Assembly (NCBI RefSeq): GCF_004535825.1
Contig: NZ_SGVY01000003.1
Location: 1-64,000 of the forward strand
Length of the DNA stretch: 64,000 nucleotides
DNA from: Segatella hominis
Lineage (GTDB): Bacteria; Bacteroidota; Bacteroidia; Bacteroidales; Bacteroidaceae
Reading direction: 5' to 3'
A program made the translations under genes and the position numbers. The notes beneath the pieces were generated by a model. The model had not been told where the DNA came from. It saw only the letters and a program-made list of their open reading frames with translations, and made no database searches. Shown here piece by piece: positions 1 through 8,538 of the stretch (its first letter is position 1; each line of letters starts with the position of its first letter).

Positions 1-69
1 TGACTGATAATAGTCGCAAAGTAAAGACAATTTGTCTTCCTTACTGTAACTTTTGTACTTTTTACTCAT
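1..69 (-). CDS. Probable transposase, N-terminal 23 codons (cut by window edge)
   Basis: The minus strand is open from an ATG at 69-67 to base 1 without a stop. It begins MSKKYKSYSKEDKLSLL, a short basic start followed by a helix of the kind seen at the front of helix-turn-helix transposase subunits (IS3/IS66-like OrfA). Only 23 residues are visible, so the family is not certain. If right, the insertion sequence ends somewhere between about 70 and 248, directly beside the GH30 gene. No clear terminal inverted repeat was identified. Confidence 0.45.
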   Translation of the reverse strand, partial: MSKKYKSYSKEDKLSLLCDYYQS

Positions 70-248
70 TACTAAACACATTTTATTAATTAACCATAAA
101 TGTGTCTATCTATATCAGTATAAGTCAGTCTCTATTCCTAATTCCACTTGTCAATCTTCCACCTTATTTATTATTAGTATTGACATACTTTATTCTATTT
201 CCTAATAGAAGTAGAATTTTGTTGGTATGTGGGTAATATATTCCCCAG

Positions 249-1748
249 CTACTTCCAAATATATGTATTGAAAGAATGAGGCTTAGCCTGTACATTCAAG
301 TATTTCTTGCCAATTTTCACCGACAATGATGCCAGTTCATCAGTAAAATTACCTACAGTAACTATATACTGGCCCTTCTTATCCTTGAATACAACTACCG
401 GAGTCTTGCTGTATTCACGACCAGCATACGCCAACATCTCAGTACCTTTCTGCACAAAATGACTGAAGTGCTTATAGGCATAATACTCTGCCGTGTAACG
501 CATCTTGCGGGTCTTTCCATCCACCTGAATCAGCGCATTCTGGGTCCATCCCCATGGCGAGATGCCATTATCCTTCAAGATGAAGTTCCAGTTGTAATAC
601 TCATCACATCCATTTCCTAAGTTATCCGAGAGGAGGAAGAAGGTATGTTCTCCTGCCTTCCAGTCCATAGCACCATTTCCACATTCGCTCTCACTTACCA
701 TGAAACGATGGTTTGGATAGCGTTTTCGCATTTCAGGCAAATTGTTTCTGCATTCCCATTGGGTTCCGATACCCTTGATATTAGCCTGCAGAGTCTTGTT
801 GTCTAATATCTTCTCCACATAGTCGAGTCGGTTGGTATTGAATGTACCTATCCACAAATCCACTTCCGGATGCTTCTTGGCAAGCGTTGGAACCAGATAT
901 TCGTTGTTGAATCTCAAGGTTCCCTCGGCCGTCCAGGCACATCCCGGATATGGAGTATAAGAGTAAGCCTCGTTCTGATACATCACCTTGGTGATAGGCA
1001 GGCCTTCCTCTTTGTATAAGTCGATGAACTTACAGAACATATCAGCATAACACTGCAGATAACGGGGATCCTGGATGAAAAAGTCCTGGGTGGCCAGGCG
1101 TCGTGGGAACACTCCATTACGGTCGCCCAGAAGTTTCATCTCGTCAGCATCCACCTGCTTGCCATCATCCATATAGAGCAGATAGCTCTGTCGAGGGTCC
1201 ATCTTATTGGTCTTGCTCGGAGACACAGGATAATCGTGATTAATTTTCATCCATACTGGAGGACTCCAAGGTGACATAAAAAGCTGCAGATTTGGCTGAT
1301 ACTTCTGTGCCGCACGAGCCAAAGGGATGATATTACGCTTGTCGTGCTCAATATTAAAGTATCTGAGTGCGAAATCGCCATCCACATCATCACAGCTATA
1401 CCAGGCACGCGCATAGTCGTTGGCATTCATGGAAACTCTTCCGTGCGTAAACTTCAGGTCTCCTTCTGGCGAAAACAGATTATACATCACTTCCTCCTGT
1501 TCATTACGGTTTAGCATATTGAAAGCATCCCAATCCAGTTCATTAAAAGTTGTACCAAAAGCAGAGAACTCTATTCCTTTCATCTGTGCATCAATTTCGG
1601 CCACCACCTTACCCTCTTTCTTAGAAGACAGTGAGCCCTTACTTTTCGCCCATTGTACCTGCTCTGTCGTGGTAAAGGATATCACAGTCTGGCTCCATGA
1701 ACTTGCCATAGTCAATAAGCCATAGATTATTACAAATAATTTCTTCAT
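249..1748 (-). CDS. GH30-family glycoside hydrolase (secreted)
   Basis: A 499-aa secreted glycosidase of the GH30 (beta/alpha)8 fold. Residues 1-19 are a signal peptide. The acid/base motif YQNEAYS has its glutamate near residue 260, and the nucleophile is probably the first glutamate of SESECG near residue 353. SPWSPP (about 159-164) and the ISPWGW segment are also typical. The protein is catalytic domain plus a short C-terminal beta-sandwich ending PHSFNTYIWK, so it lacks the extra domains of its paralogue at 4954-8109, with which it shares long stretches (ANDYAR.WYSCD, PYPGC.WTA, ILKDNGISPWGW). GH30 covers beta-glucosidase, beta-xylosidase, beta-1,6-galactanase and beta-glucuronidase activities; the specificity cannot be read here. 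It is divergent from the AraC-type regulator and has its own promoter at 1799-1829. Confidence 0.88.
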   Translation of the reverse strand: MKKLFVIIYGLLTMASSWSQTVISFTTTEQVQWAKSKGSLSSKKEGKVVAEIDAQMKGIEFSAFGTTFNELDWDAFNMLNRNEQEEVMYNLFSPEGDLKFTHGRVSMNANDYARAWYSCDDVDGDFALRYFNIEHDKRNIIPLARAAQKYQPNLQLFMSPWSPPVWMKINHDYPVSPSKTNKMDPRQSYLLYMDDGKQVDADEMKLLGDRNGVFPRRLATQDFFIQDPRYLQCYADMFCKFIDLYKEEGLPITKVMYQNEAYSYTPYPGCAWTAEGTLRFNNEYLVPTLAKKHPEVDLWIGTFNTNRLDYVEKILDNKTLQANIKGIGTQWECRNNLPEMRKRYPNHRFMVSESECGNGAMDWKAGEHTFFLLSDNLGNGCDEYYNWNFILKDNGISPWGWTQNALIQVDGKTRKMRYTAEYYAYKHFSHFVQKGTEMLAYAGREYSKTPVVVFKDKKGQYIVTVGNFTDELASLSVKIGKKYLNVQAKPHSFNTYIWK

Positions 1749-1798
1749 GTTTATAATATTACTTTAAATGTTTATAATGCATTTTTCTGTCTGCGCCA

Positions 1799-1829
1799 CA
1801 AAGGTACAACTATCCAATCACTGCACAAA
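1799..1829 (-). promoter_or_regulatory. Promoter of the first GH30 gene
   Basis: On the minus strand TTTG (1829-1826) is followed after 19 bp by TACCTTTG (1806-1799), matching the Bacteroidetes consensus. The start would fall near 1793, giving a leader of about 45 nt. Confidence 0.7.
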
Positions 1830-1873
1830 GGATATTTGTCACTAATTCCACACAAAAACATAGAAGACACGTT

Positions 1874-1902
1874 TTGTTACGTTTGCAACCCTCGGAAGTT
1901 AC
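1874..1902 (+). promoter_or_regulatory. Candidate operator: GTTAC direct repeat, 22-bp period
   Basis: TTGTTACGTTTG starts at 1874 and a second GTTAC lies exactly 22 bp after the first (1876 and 1898). The same 12-mer and the same spacing recur upstream of the ECF sigma gene at 12511-12539. Two helical turns between half-sites fits a dimeric AraC-domain regulator. Confidence 0.5.
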
Positions 1903-2116
1903 AAAAAACGACCTTTACCATAGAGTTCACATATCAGTTTTTCATTGTTACATTTCTTTCCACGAAATCACTGATTCTTCCTTTAAATAAGCCATATATA
2001 CATTTTATCAGCGGGAGAACACATGTAACAAACAATCTGTTTTTACATTCAATCATATAGATAGTGACAGATATTTTTGTCTTTATTGAAGAAATGTGAT
2101 AATTTTGCTTCGGAAA

Positions 2117-2148
2117 TTTGGAAAACAAGGAAAAATATCATAATTTTG
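2117..2148 (+). promoter_or_regulatory. Promoter of the AraC-type regulator
   Basis: TTTG (2117-2120), 20 bp, TAATTTTG (2141-2148). The predicted start near 2154 is about 20 nt before the ATG at 2176 and excludes an upstream in-frame ATG at 2077 as the start. A second TAATTTTG at 2100-2107 lies upstream. Confidence 0.7.
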
Positions 2149-2175
2149 TCCATCAATCATAATGAACAAGTAATC

Positions 2176-4929
2176 ATGAAGAAAAAGACTTTATTTTTCC
2201 ATTTACCAGTGCATCCTTGGATATGGATCCTGCTGTTGGCAGCGTTACTACCTAAAAGTGCTTATAGCATTTTTACGTCACGCACACTACCCACCCAAAG
2301 TCAATTGCCAGTAGCTACCATTCATTGCATTTTCCAAGACTCTGAAGGATTCATGTGGTATGGCATGACTGGCGGAGGGCTTTGCCGGGACAATGGATAC
2401 CAAGTAGATATATTCCGCCCAAAGGGGCGAGCTATGTTTTTTTTAGCAAACAACAATGTGAATTGCATCACCGAAGATAACTTGGGAAGAATCTGGTTTG
2501 GTACCGAGAAAGGACTCTATCGGATAAACAAGAATACCTTCTCGCTGACAGAGATTCTGACAAGTAGAAACATGGGCATCACCGCCTTGTATCAAGACTC
2601 CAAGCATCACATCTGGGTGGCATCATCGAAAGGTGTCTATTGCATAGACCCTACCCATGACAGGATTTTGATTCATGACAAGAATCAAGCCATCTGTTCT
2701 GCATCTCAGATTACAGAGGACCACCTGAATCGCATTTGGATAGCAACTAGGGATGGGGGACCTTACATTTATCTTAAGGAAAAGAAAAAAATCAAAAAAG
2801 CACCCTGGTCAATCACATCTGGGGCTATCCGGATGATAGAAGACAAACAACAAAGTGGTTTTTGGATTGCCACTTGGGGAGACGGAATCGTGTTTTATGA
2901 CACCAACTCTGGGGAAATAACCCGGAATCCACAAACAGCCGTCACTCAAGACATATCGTGCTGTATCGACATGCTGATAGACAAAACGCAGGGATTAGTT
3001 TGGGTTACTACCATGAACAATCTCTACCTATATCAACGCGAAGGGAAAAAACTCATTCCACTCAACACCGATGAGTTTCTATCTCCTGGATACAAGATAT
3101 TAGATGGGTTATGTGAAGACCGGTTCGGGAACATCTGGGTAGCAGGTTTTACACCACATACTTTTATTGTTTCCTACTCGGCTCAGTCTATCATCAGAGA
3201 AACCGTACCCGCCATGAACCAACTTACTGGTTTTCCTTTGTTACCAGACAGAATGGTTGCCGATGGACATGGCTTCTGGATATGGCAAGGTCGCATGGGG
3301 TTAATGTACTACGACCCACGTATCTCGCACCTCTATGAAGCAGGAGGAATGCAGTTTTACCGATGTATATGCAAGACCAAAGGAAAGGAGGGAATCTGGG
3401 CTGCTGCAGGTAGAGTTCTGAAACATTTACAGGCTGAGGACAATAAAATAACGGAAAAACTTATCACAACCTTCACCACCCCTATCCAAACGATAGCTGA
3501 CAATGGAAACGGAACCCTATTCATAGGAACACAGGACGCTCTTTACAGCTATTCGCTGATGGGCAACACGTTGAACAGATTGAGCAAAAGTTCGTCCAGA
3601 ATAGAAAACATCGCAGCAGATTCTGAAGGAAATGTTTATTTCACAAATCAGTTGAGCCAACTCTTCCTCTGTGAAGTCAATGGACAAAAGAGACTGATCA
3701 GCCAACTCTCCAAGGAGAATATAACGGCATTGGCATTGGCCAGCGATGGTACTTTATGGTATACTACGCAACAAGGTTCCGTGTACCAGTGGAATGCGGT
3801 AAAAAAGCAGTTGCATTACGAACAGCAAATGAGCAATGCTAATGGAGATGCCATCATCGACATCAAGACCGACAGATCGGGGCATGTATGGTTGTTGTCC
3901 AATCAATATCTTCGGGAATACAACCCGCGAAATCACTCCTTTCGCACATTAAGAAATACGGACTCAGACATCAATGTCAGTTATTTCTATCATCTGGAAG
4001 AGGTCGATGACAATCAGATAGGAGTAGATGGTGCTGGAGCTTATTTGCAGATCAAGTCTTCCAAGATGTTAGACCAGCAAAATGCAGAAGGTTCACAACC
4101 ATACATCACGGCCATACAGATGGGAGATTCCACCCATTTATTGGGGAAATCAAATGGCGAGGTGCAGATTCCTGCCCAAATTTCAAGTGTCATTCTACGA
4201 TGCTCGACCTTTGACCCCATCCACGCGCAAAAAGTGACATTCGCCTACAAGATAGAAGGATGGAACAAGGAATGGATTTATCTACCTCAGGGAGTCAACT
4301 CGATCTACTTGACCCATCTGCCAACAGGCAAGTATAAACTGGCCATCAAGGCAACCGACAGATACGGATGCTGGTCGGAACATGAGACTATGTATATAGT
4401 TCACCGGCTACCTGCCTGGTGGCAAACCTGGTGGGCCTACTCCATCTATGGCTTGGGAATCATCCTACTGGGATATGGTATTTGGAATTTGAATAGACGT
4501 ATAAGAATCTTACGCATTTTGCAACAAAGGCGTAATATACTGAAACTGACCGAGGTACAGTTAAGCGATGAGGAATCCAACAAAGACACAGCTCGTTCGG
4601 ACGAATTTCTCAAACTTGTCATCAGTAAAATAGAAGAGCACCTTGCAGATACAAGTTACAATGTAGAACAACTTAGTTGCGATATGTGCATGAGCCGGAT
4701 GAGTCTATACAGAAAGATGCAGACGGCCAGTGGTCTTTCACCCAACGAATTCATCAAAGATGTTCGTCTCAAAAAAGCTGCGGCACTTCTGAAACGTTAT
4801 CCCAACATTACCATAGGGCAGTTGGCTGCGAAAGTAGGATTTGCTACGCCGAAATACTTATCGAAATGCTTTAAAACAAAATTTGGTGTTCTTCCATCGC
4901 AATATACACAGAACAGAGCACCAGATTAG
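2176..4929 (+). CDS. Membrane-anchored sensor/AraC-type regulator lacking kinase and receiver domains
   Basis: A 917-aa protein. Residues 1-31 are a signal/anchor segment. The large periplasmic part carries repeated two-component-propeller motifs (for example GRIWFGTEKGLYR and SKHHIWVASSKGVY), then a Y_Y_Y-type sandwich (FAYKIEGWNKEWIYLPQG), one membrane helix at about 750-772 and a cytoplasmic AraC HTH at about 810-910 (MSRMSLYRKM, then GFATPKYLSKCFKTKFG). The histidine kinase and receiver that normally sit between helix and HTH in hybrid two-component systems are absent: only about 40 residues separate them. The protein probably signals directly across the membrane to DNA. It is 24 bp upstream of the second GH30 gene and so probably co-transcribed with it. 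Start chosen at ATG 2176 because the promoter and leader sequence fit and the signal segment begins there. Confidence 0.85.
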   Translation: MKKKTLFFHLPVHPWIWILLLAALLPKSAYSIFTSRTLPTQSQLPVATIHCIFQDSEGFMWYGMTGGGLCRDNGYQVDIFRPKGRAMFFLANNNVNCITEDNLGRIWFGTEKGLYRINKNTFSLTEILTSRNMGITALYQDSKHHIWVASSKGVYCIDPTHDRILIHDKNQAICSASQITEDHLNRIWIATRDGGPYIYLKEKKKIKKAPWSITSGAIRMIEDKQQSGFWIATWGDGIVFYDTNSGEITRNPQTAVTQDISCCIDMLIDKTQGLVWVTTMNNLYLYQREGKKLIPLNTDEFLSPGYKILDGLCEDRFGNIWVAGFTPHTFIVSYSAQSIIRETVPAMNQLTGFPLLPDRMVADGHGFWIWQGRMGLMYYDPRISHLYEAGGMQFYRCICKTKGKEGIWAAAGRVLKHLQAEDNKITEKLITTFTTPIQTIADNGNGTLFIGTQDALYSYSLMGNTLNRLSKSSSRIENIAADSEGNVYFTNQLSQLFLCEVNGQKRLISQLSKENITALALASDGTLWYTTQQGSVYQWNAVKKQLHYEQQMSNANGDAIIDIKTDRSGHVWLLSNQYLREYNPRNHSFRTLRNTDSDINVSYFYHLEEVDDNQIGVDGAGAYLQIKSSKMLDQQNAEGSQPYITAIQMGDSTHLLGKSNGEVQIPAQISSVILRCSTFDPIHAQKVTFAYKIEGWNKEWIYLPQGVNSIYLTHLPTGKYKLAIKATDRYGCWSEHETMYIVHRLPAWWQTWWAYSIYGLGIILLGYGIWNLNRRIRILRILQQRRNILKLTEVQLSDEESNKDTARSDEFLKLVISKIEEHLADTSYNVEQLSCDMCMSRMSLYRKMQTASGLSPNEFIKDVRLKKAAALLKRYPNITIGQLAAKVGFATPKYLSKCFKTKFGVLPSQYTQNRAPD

Positions 4930-4953
4930 GTCTAACCAATAATTTAAAATAAA

Positions 4954-7900
4954 ATGAACAAGTTAACATTCTTAAGCATGGTCTTGCTGTCTGCATCAGA
5001 GATACAGGCACAAACCACCGCCTATCAGTTTAAGACAACTGATGGCAACTTCTGGAAGATGTCATCGCTGACACTTTCAGACAAAGTACCTGGCAAAGCG
5101 CAGGTGGTTATTCGTTCTTCCCAACCCCAACAAACATTCTTGGGATGGGGAACTTGTTTTAACGAATTACCTTGGGACGCCTACAACTTACTGAGCGATA
5201 ATGACAAGCAACTGCTCGTCAAACGTATGTTCAACCCATACGGTGACCTGCGCTTGCAGAAAGGACGTCTGTCGGCAGGAGCCAACGACTATGCACGAGA
5301 ATGGTATAGCTGTGATGAGATTGATGTCAACGAAACAGACTTTGAGATGGAACATTTCAATATTGACAGAGATCTGACTACTATTATTCCATCCATCAAA
5401 CTGGCACTTGCAGAAAACCCGGAAATTGACTTCTTCTGTTCTCCCTGGAGTCCTCCTACCTGGATGAAAACCAACAAGCACTATGCACAGCGCAAGACCA
5501 ATACCAATGGCTGTCCTTTCAACGTACCACCATATTTCAATGACCAATTCATTGATGATCCACGATACTACAAGGCATACTGTTTGTATTTCGACAAATT
5601 TATCAATGCATACAAGGAGCAAGGCATCAACATTACATCTTTAGCTTATCAGAATGAGGCATATAGCAATACTCCTTATCCTGGGTGTTCTTGGACTGCC
5701 AAGACTACAGGTAAGTTCTTGGCAGAATATCTCGGTCCTTATATGAGAGAGCACCAGCCAAACCTCAAACTAATTATAGGAACCATGAATACAGGATCAT
5801 TGGATGTATATGAGCAAATTCTGAGCACCCCGAACATAGATAAATATATGGATGCCATCGGCTTCCAATGGGAAGGTGCCAATGCCATGAAAGAGATTCT
5901 CCGCCGCCATCCTCAGTATGAAGCAATTCAGACAGAGAATGAATGTGGAAGTGGAACCTTTGACTGGAATGCAGGAGCACATACCTTCCAATTAGCGAAC
6001 CATTACCTTGCCAATAAAGTTACTACCTATTATTATTGGAATGCCATCTTGAAAGACAATGGTATCAGTCCATGGGGATGGATACAGAACGCAATGGTAC
6101 AAGTCAACTCTGGCACTAAGACCCCACGCTACACGCCGGAATATTACGCTTACTGCCATTATACACACTTCATCCCTGCTGGTTCTAAGATTTTAACAAC
6201 TGACGAAAGTCAGCTTGTGACAACGGCATTAACACCTGAAGGCAACATCGTGATTGTAGCAGGAAATGACGGAAGCAGCGAAAAGACTTTAACACTGGAT
6301 ATAGATGGCAAATATATGGTAGCTACACTGCCTGCTAAATCATTCAACACCTACGTAGTAGGGCAGAATGAGAAAGCACAATTAGAGTTCTTGCGCAAGG
6401 AAGCACAAGGATTGGTAGAAATCGAGACCGCCTCACTCTCAGAAACACAACTCACAAATCTGAAAGAAGCTCTCAGTAAAGCAAAACAGACAATTGCAGA
6501 GAGTGACAGTGCCCAGATTATACAATCTTTAGCCAATGCCGTCATAGATGTTCGCAAAGACACGAAGACGCAAGAACTGAGCAATGAGATTCAGAACCCT
6601 TCCTTTACAGATGGATCTACTCATTGGACAATAGCCAACAAAGCTGCTGGAGGAGATTTCAAAACTGCAACTATAGCAAGAAAGACTTGTTGGAACAACT
6701 GGTCTAACAATTTCACGTCAATGGATATCCATCAAGACTTAGGTAATCTAAAGCCTGGTGCCTATACTTTGTCTGCCATTTCCATGTGCGGTCCTGGTGA
6801 AATCACCGATCAGCATGCTTATGCCGAAGCTCAATCTGACAAGACGATTTCTCCAATAAAAGAAGTCGCTATATGGAATCAAACTACAGGTTGGGAAAAA
6901 CAAACCACCGAGCCGATTGTTGTGGGAACAGATGGAACCCTGCGTATTGGCTATTCGTCAACCTCTGGAGGTGGCACGAAAGGCTGGTTCTGTGTCTCTG
7001 ACTTCACATTAAATCAAATAGAAGATGATGCGGAACTGATACAAAATGCTATTGACGCTGCTATCAAAAAAGCAGAAGCACAGGAAGACAACTCATTAAG
7101 TGAACTGATTACTACAGCCAAGAATGCTGTAGGACGTGAGGCACAACTGGAAGCATTGACTCTATTACGTGAATCCTTAAAATCAGGCACTGACTTGACC
7201 GAGATTCTTGAGCAATATAAGGCACTGTCAGAAGAAGCTCATAACATCGCTAAAGATGAGAAATATGCAGACCAAGCACGTCAAGAGTTAGAAACACAGA
7301 CCGAGCTGTATGATCAATGGATAGAAGCAGGAAAACAAGTCTCAGAACCATCCATCAAGGATGTCATCCGTGCTTTGAAGGAAATGATCAACAAAACTCG
7401 CTTATCACAAGTTCCGAGTCCATCTACAGACTTTACCTATTACATCAAGAATGCGGATGCTGAAGACTCAGAAGGATGGGATATCAATGTAACCAATGGT
7501 GACGGAAGCAGAAAGAGCGGGCAACACTATAGCGGCAATACTACCAATATGTATTTTGACTCTTTCAATAAAACAGCAGGCAGCCTTTGGTTTACTGGTC
7601 ACCAGACTTTGACAGACCTACCAAATGGAGTTTACACGCTTAAAGCCTGCGCCCGCACTGATGGTGAAGCCGTATTCCTGACAGCTCAGACAGAATCAGA
7701 CTGGTATCAGCAAGAAATTGAAAACTCTGGCAATACTCAAGGTAAATTAGGCAAAGGATGGAATCCTTGCGAAATACAGAACATCATCGTAAGAAATCAT
7801 ACCTTGACCATAGGATATACCAACGATTTCTATTTGACGGGCAAGAAGTTTACTGGAACATGGATGTCATTCGATGATTTCCAACTCTATTATGTTTCAG

Positions 7901-8109
7901 ATAATGTTTCTACAAGCATTGGCTTGCCTTCCTCATCTACCCCAATCCCAAATATCAAGGGAGGAAAAGGGTGTATTATCGTTACTTCTGATGTTCCTGT
8001 CAAAGTATATAATCTGAACGGTATGTTAATGGGAAGAACTCAGAATCTACCTGCTGGCATATATGCCGTAATCATGGGTAATATCTGCACTAAAGTAATC
8101 GTCCAATAG
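4954..8109 (+). CDS. GH30-family glycoside hydrolase with C-terminal binding-type modules (secreted)
   Basis: A 1051-aa secreted enzyme. Signal peptide about 1-20; GH30 domain to about residue 470 with acid/base Glu235 in YQNEAYS and nucleophile Glu328 in QTENECG. A helical segment (about 475-540) leads to a jelly-roll-like module (NPSFTDGSTHWTIANK to WFCVSDFTL), a second helical segment (about 690-820), and another such module (NADAEDSEGWDINV to FDDFQLYYVS). The C-terminus resembles a surface-sorting tail (VKVYNLNGMLMG, LPAGIYAVI). The added modules suggest carbohydrate binding and display at the cell surface; this is inferred. The catalytic part is paralogous to the divergent GH30 at 249-1748. 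It follows the AraC-type regulator by 24 bp and ends in a strong terminator. Confidence 0.87.
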   Translation: MNKLTFLSMVLLSASEIQAQTTAYQFKTTDGNFWKMSSLTLSDKVPGKAQVVIRSSQPQQTFLGWGTCFNELPWDAYNLLSDNDKQLLVKRMFNPYGDLRLQKGRLSAGANDYAREWYSCDEIDVNETDFEMEHFNIDRDLTTIIPSIKLALAENPEIDFFCSPWSPPTWMKTNKHYAQRKTNTNGCPFNVPPYFNDQFIDDPRYYKAYCLYFDKFINAYKEQGINITSLAYQNEAYSNTPYPGCSWTAKTTGKFLAEYLGPYMREHQPNLKLIIGTMNTGSLDVYEQILSTPNIDKYMDAIGFQWEGANAMKEILRRHPQYEAIQTENECGSGTFDWNAGAHTFQLANHYLANKVTTYYYWNAILKDNGISPWGWIQNAMVQVNSGTKTPRYTPEYYAYCHYTHFIPAGSKILTTDESQLVTTALTPEGNIVIVAGNDGSSEKTLTLDIDGKYMVATLPAKSFNTYVVGQNEKAQLEFLRKEAQGLVEIETASLSETQLTNLKEALSKAKQTIAESDSAQIIQSLANAVIDVRKDTKTQELSNEIQNPSFTDGSTHWTIANKAAGGDFKTATIARKTCWNNWSNNFTSMDIHQDLGNLKPGAYTLSAISMCGPGEITDQHAYAEAQSDKTISPIKEVAIWNQTTGWEKQTTEPIVVGTDGTLRIGYSSTSGGGTKGWFCVSDFTLNQIEDDAELIQNAIDAAIKKAEAQEDNSLSELITTAKNAVGREAQLEALTLLRESLKSGTDLTEILEQYKALSEEAHNIAKDEKYADQARQELETQTELYDQWIEAGKQVSEPSIKDVIRALKEMINKTRLSQVPSPSTDFTYYIKNADAEDSEGWDINVTNGDGSRKSGQHYSGNTTNMYFDSFNKTAGSLWFTGHQTLTDLPNGVYTLKACARTDGEAVFLTAQTESDWYQQEIENSGNTQGKLGKGWNPCEIQNIIVRNHTLTIGYTNDFYLTGKKFTGTWMSFDDFQLYYVSDNVSTSIGLPSSSTPIPNIKGGKGCIIVTSDVPVKVYNLNGMLMGRTQNLPAGIYAVIMGNICTKVIVQ

Positions 8110-8146
8110 GAAGTTCTTTCAGAAAGCAAATATCATAGAAAATATG

Positions 8147-8187
8147 AAAGGTCCTCAAAACAAGTTTCATGTTTTGAGGACCTTTTT
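8147..8187 (+). terminator. Rho-independent terminator after second GH30
   Basis: A 15-bp perfect stem (8147-8161 with 8171-8185) with a 9-nt loop, followed by T residues. Confidence 0.85.
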
Positions 8188-8212
8188 ATATCATCAGACC
8201 TGACGCTACGCA

Positions 8213-8413
8213 TCAATCATCCCAGGATGTATATTCTGTCCATCCATCCCAAGTAGAAGAACTCGGATTCTTTTTGGCATCAACCTCAATTGTGGGATCA
8301 TTATTTACGCCACCATATTCAGGGTCGTCCGATGGGAGTCCTTTCGTGATAGATCCTGCCCCCATCAAGAACATTGCAGCAGTCAACAATAATGTAAGCT
8401 TTTTAGTTTTCAT
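8213..8413 (-). CDS. Small secreted protein, unknown function
   Basis: A 66-aa protein with a clear signal peptide (MKTKKLTLLLTAAMFLMGAG), then an acidic, Gly/Pro/Ser-rich mature part of about 45 residues with three Trp and ending TSWDD. No cysteine-based lipobox is evident. A strong terminator at 8475-8518 separates it from the rhamnosidase gene upstream, so it would need its own promoter in the A/T-rich 8414-8474 stretch, where no good consensus was seen. No family recognised. Confidence 0.5.
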   Translation of the reverse strand: MKTKKLTLLLTAAMFLMGAGSITKGLPSDDPEYGGVNNDPTIEVDAKKNPSSSTWDGWTEYTSWDD

Positions 8414-8474
8414 AAAAAATTATTTTTGTTTCTGTCGTTTTATACTTATACAAAACAGACTTACAATATACTTT

Positions 8475-8518
8475 AAAAAAACAGGTTTGTATTGCTTTTT
8501 TGTACAATACAAACCTGT
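8475..8518 (-). terminator. Rho-independent terminator of the GH78 gene
   Basis: A perfect 14-bp stem (8481-8494 with 8505-8518) with a 10-nt loop. On the minus strand it is followed by a run of T (A at 8475-8480 on the plus strand), just after the rhamnosidase stop. Confidence 0.85.
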
Positions 8519-8538
8519 TCTTTCTACAAAGCAATTCT

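Larger units (their letters stand above)
1749..2175. other. Divergent intergenic region between GH30 and AraC-type regulator
   Basis: This 427-bp gene-free stretch holds the two divergent promoters and several GTTAC/GTAAC elements: direct copies at 1876 and 1898, another at 1947, and an inverted one at 2025. Short open frames in it look like chance. It is the likely control region for both GH30 genes. Confidence 0.6.

Noticed and set aside
5188-5622. 144-codon minus-strand open frame inside the second GH30 gene
   Set aside because: It is antisense to a well-supported enzyme and has no protein features of its own.
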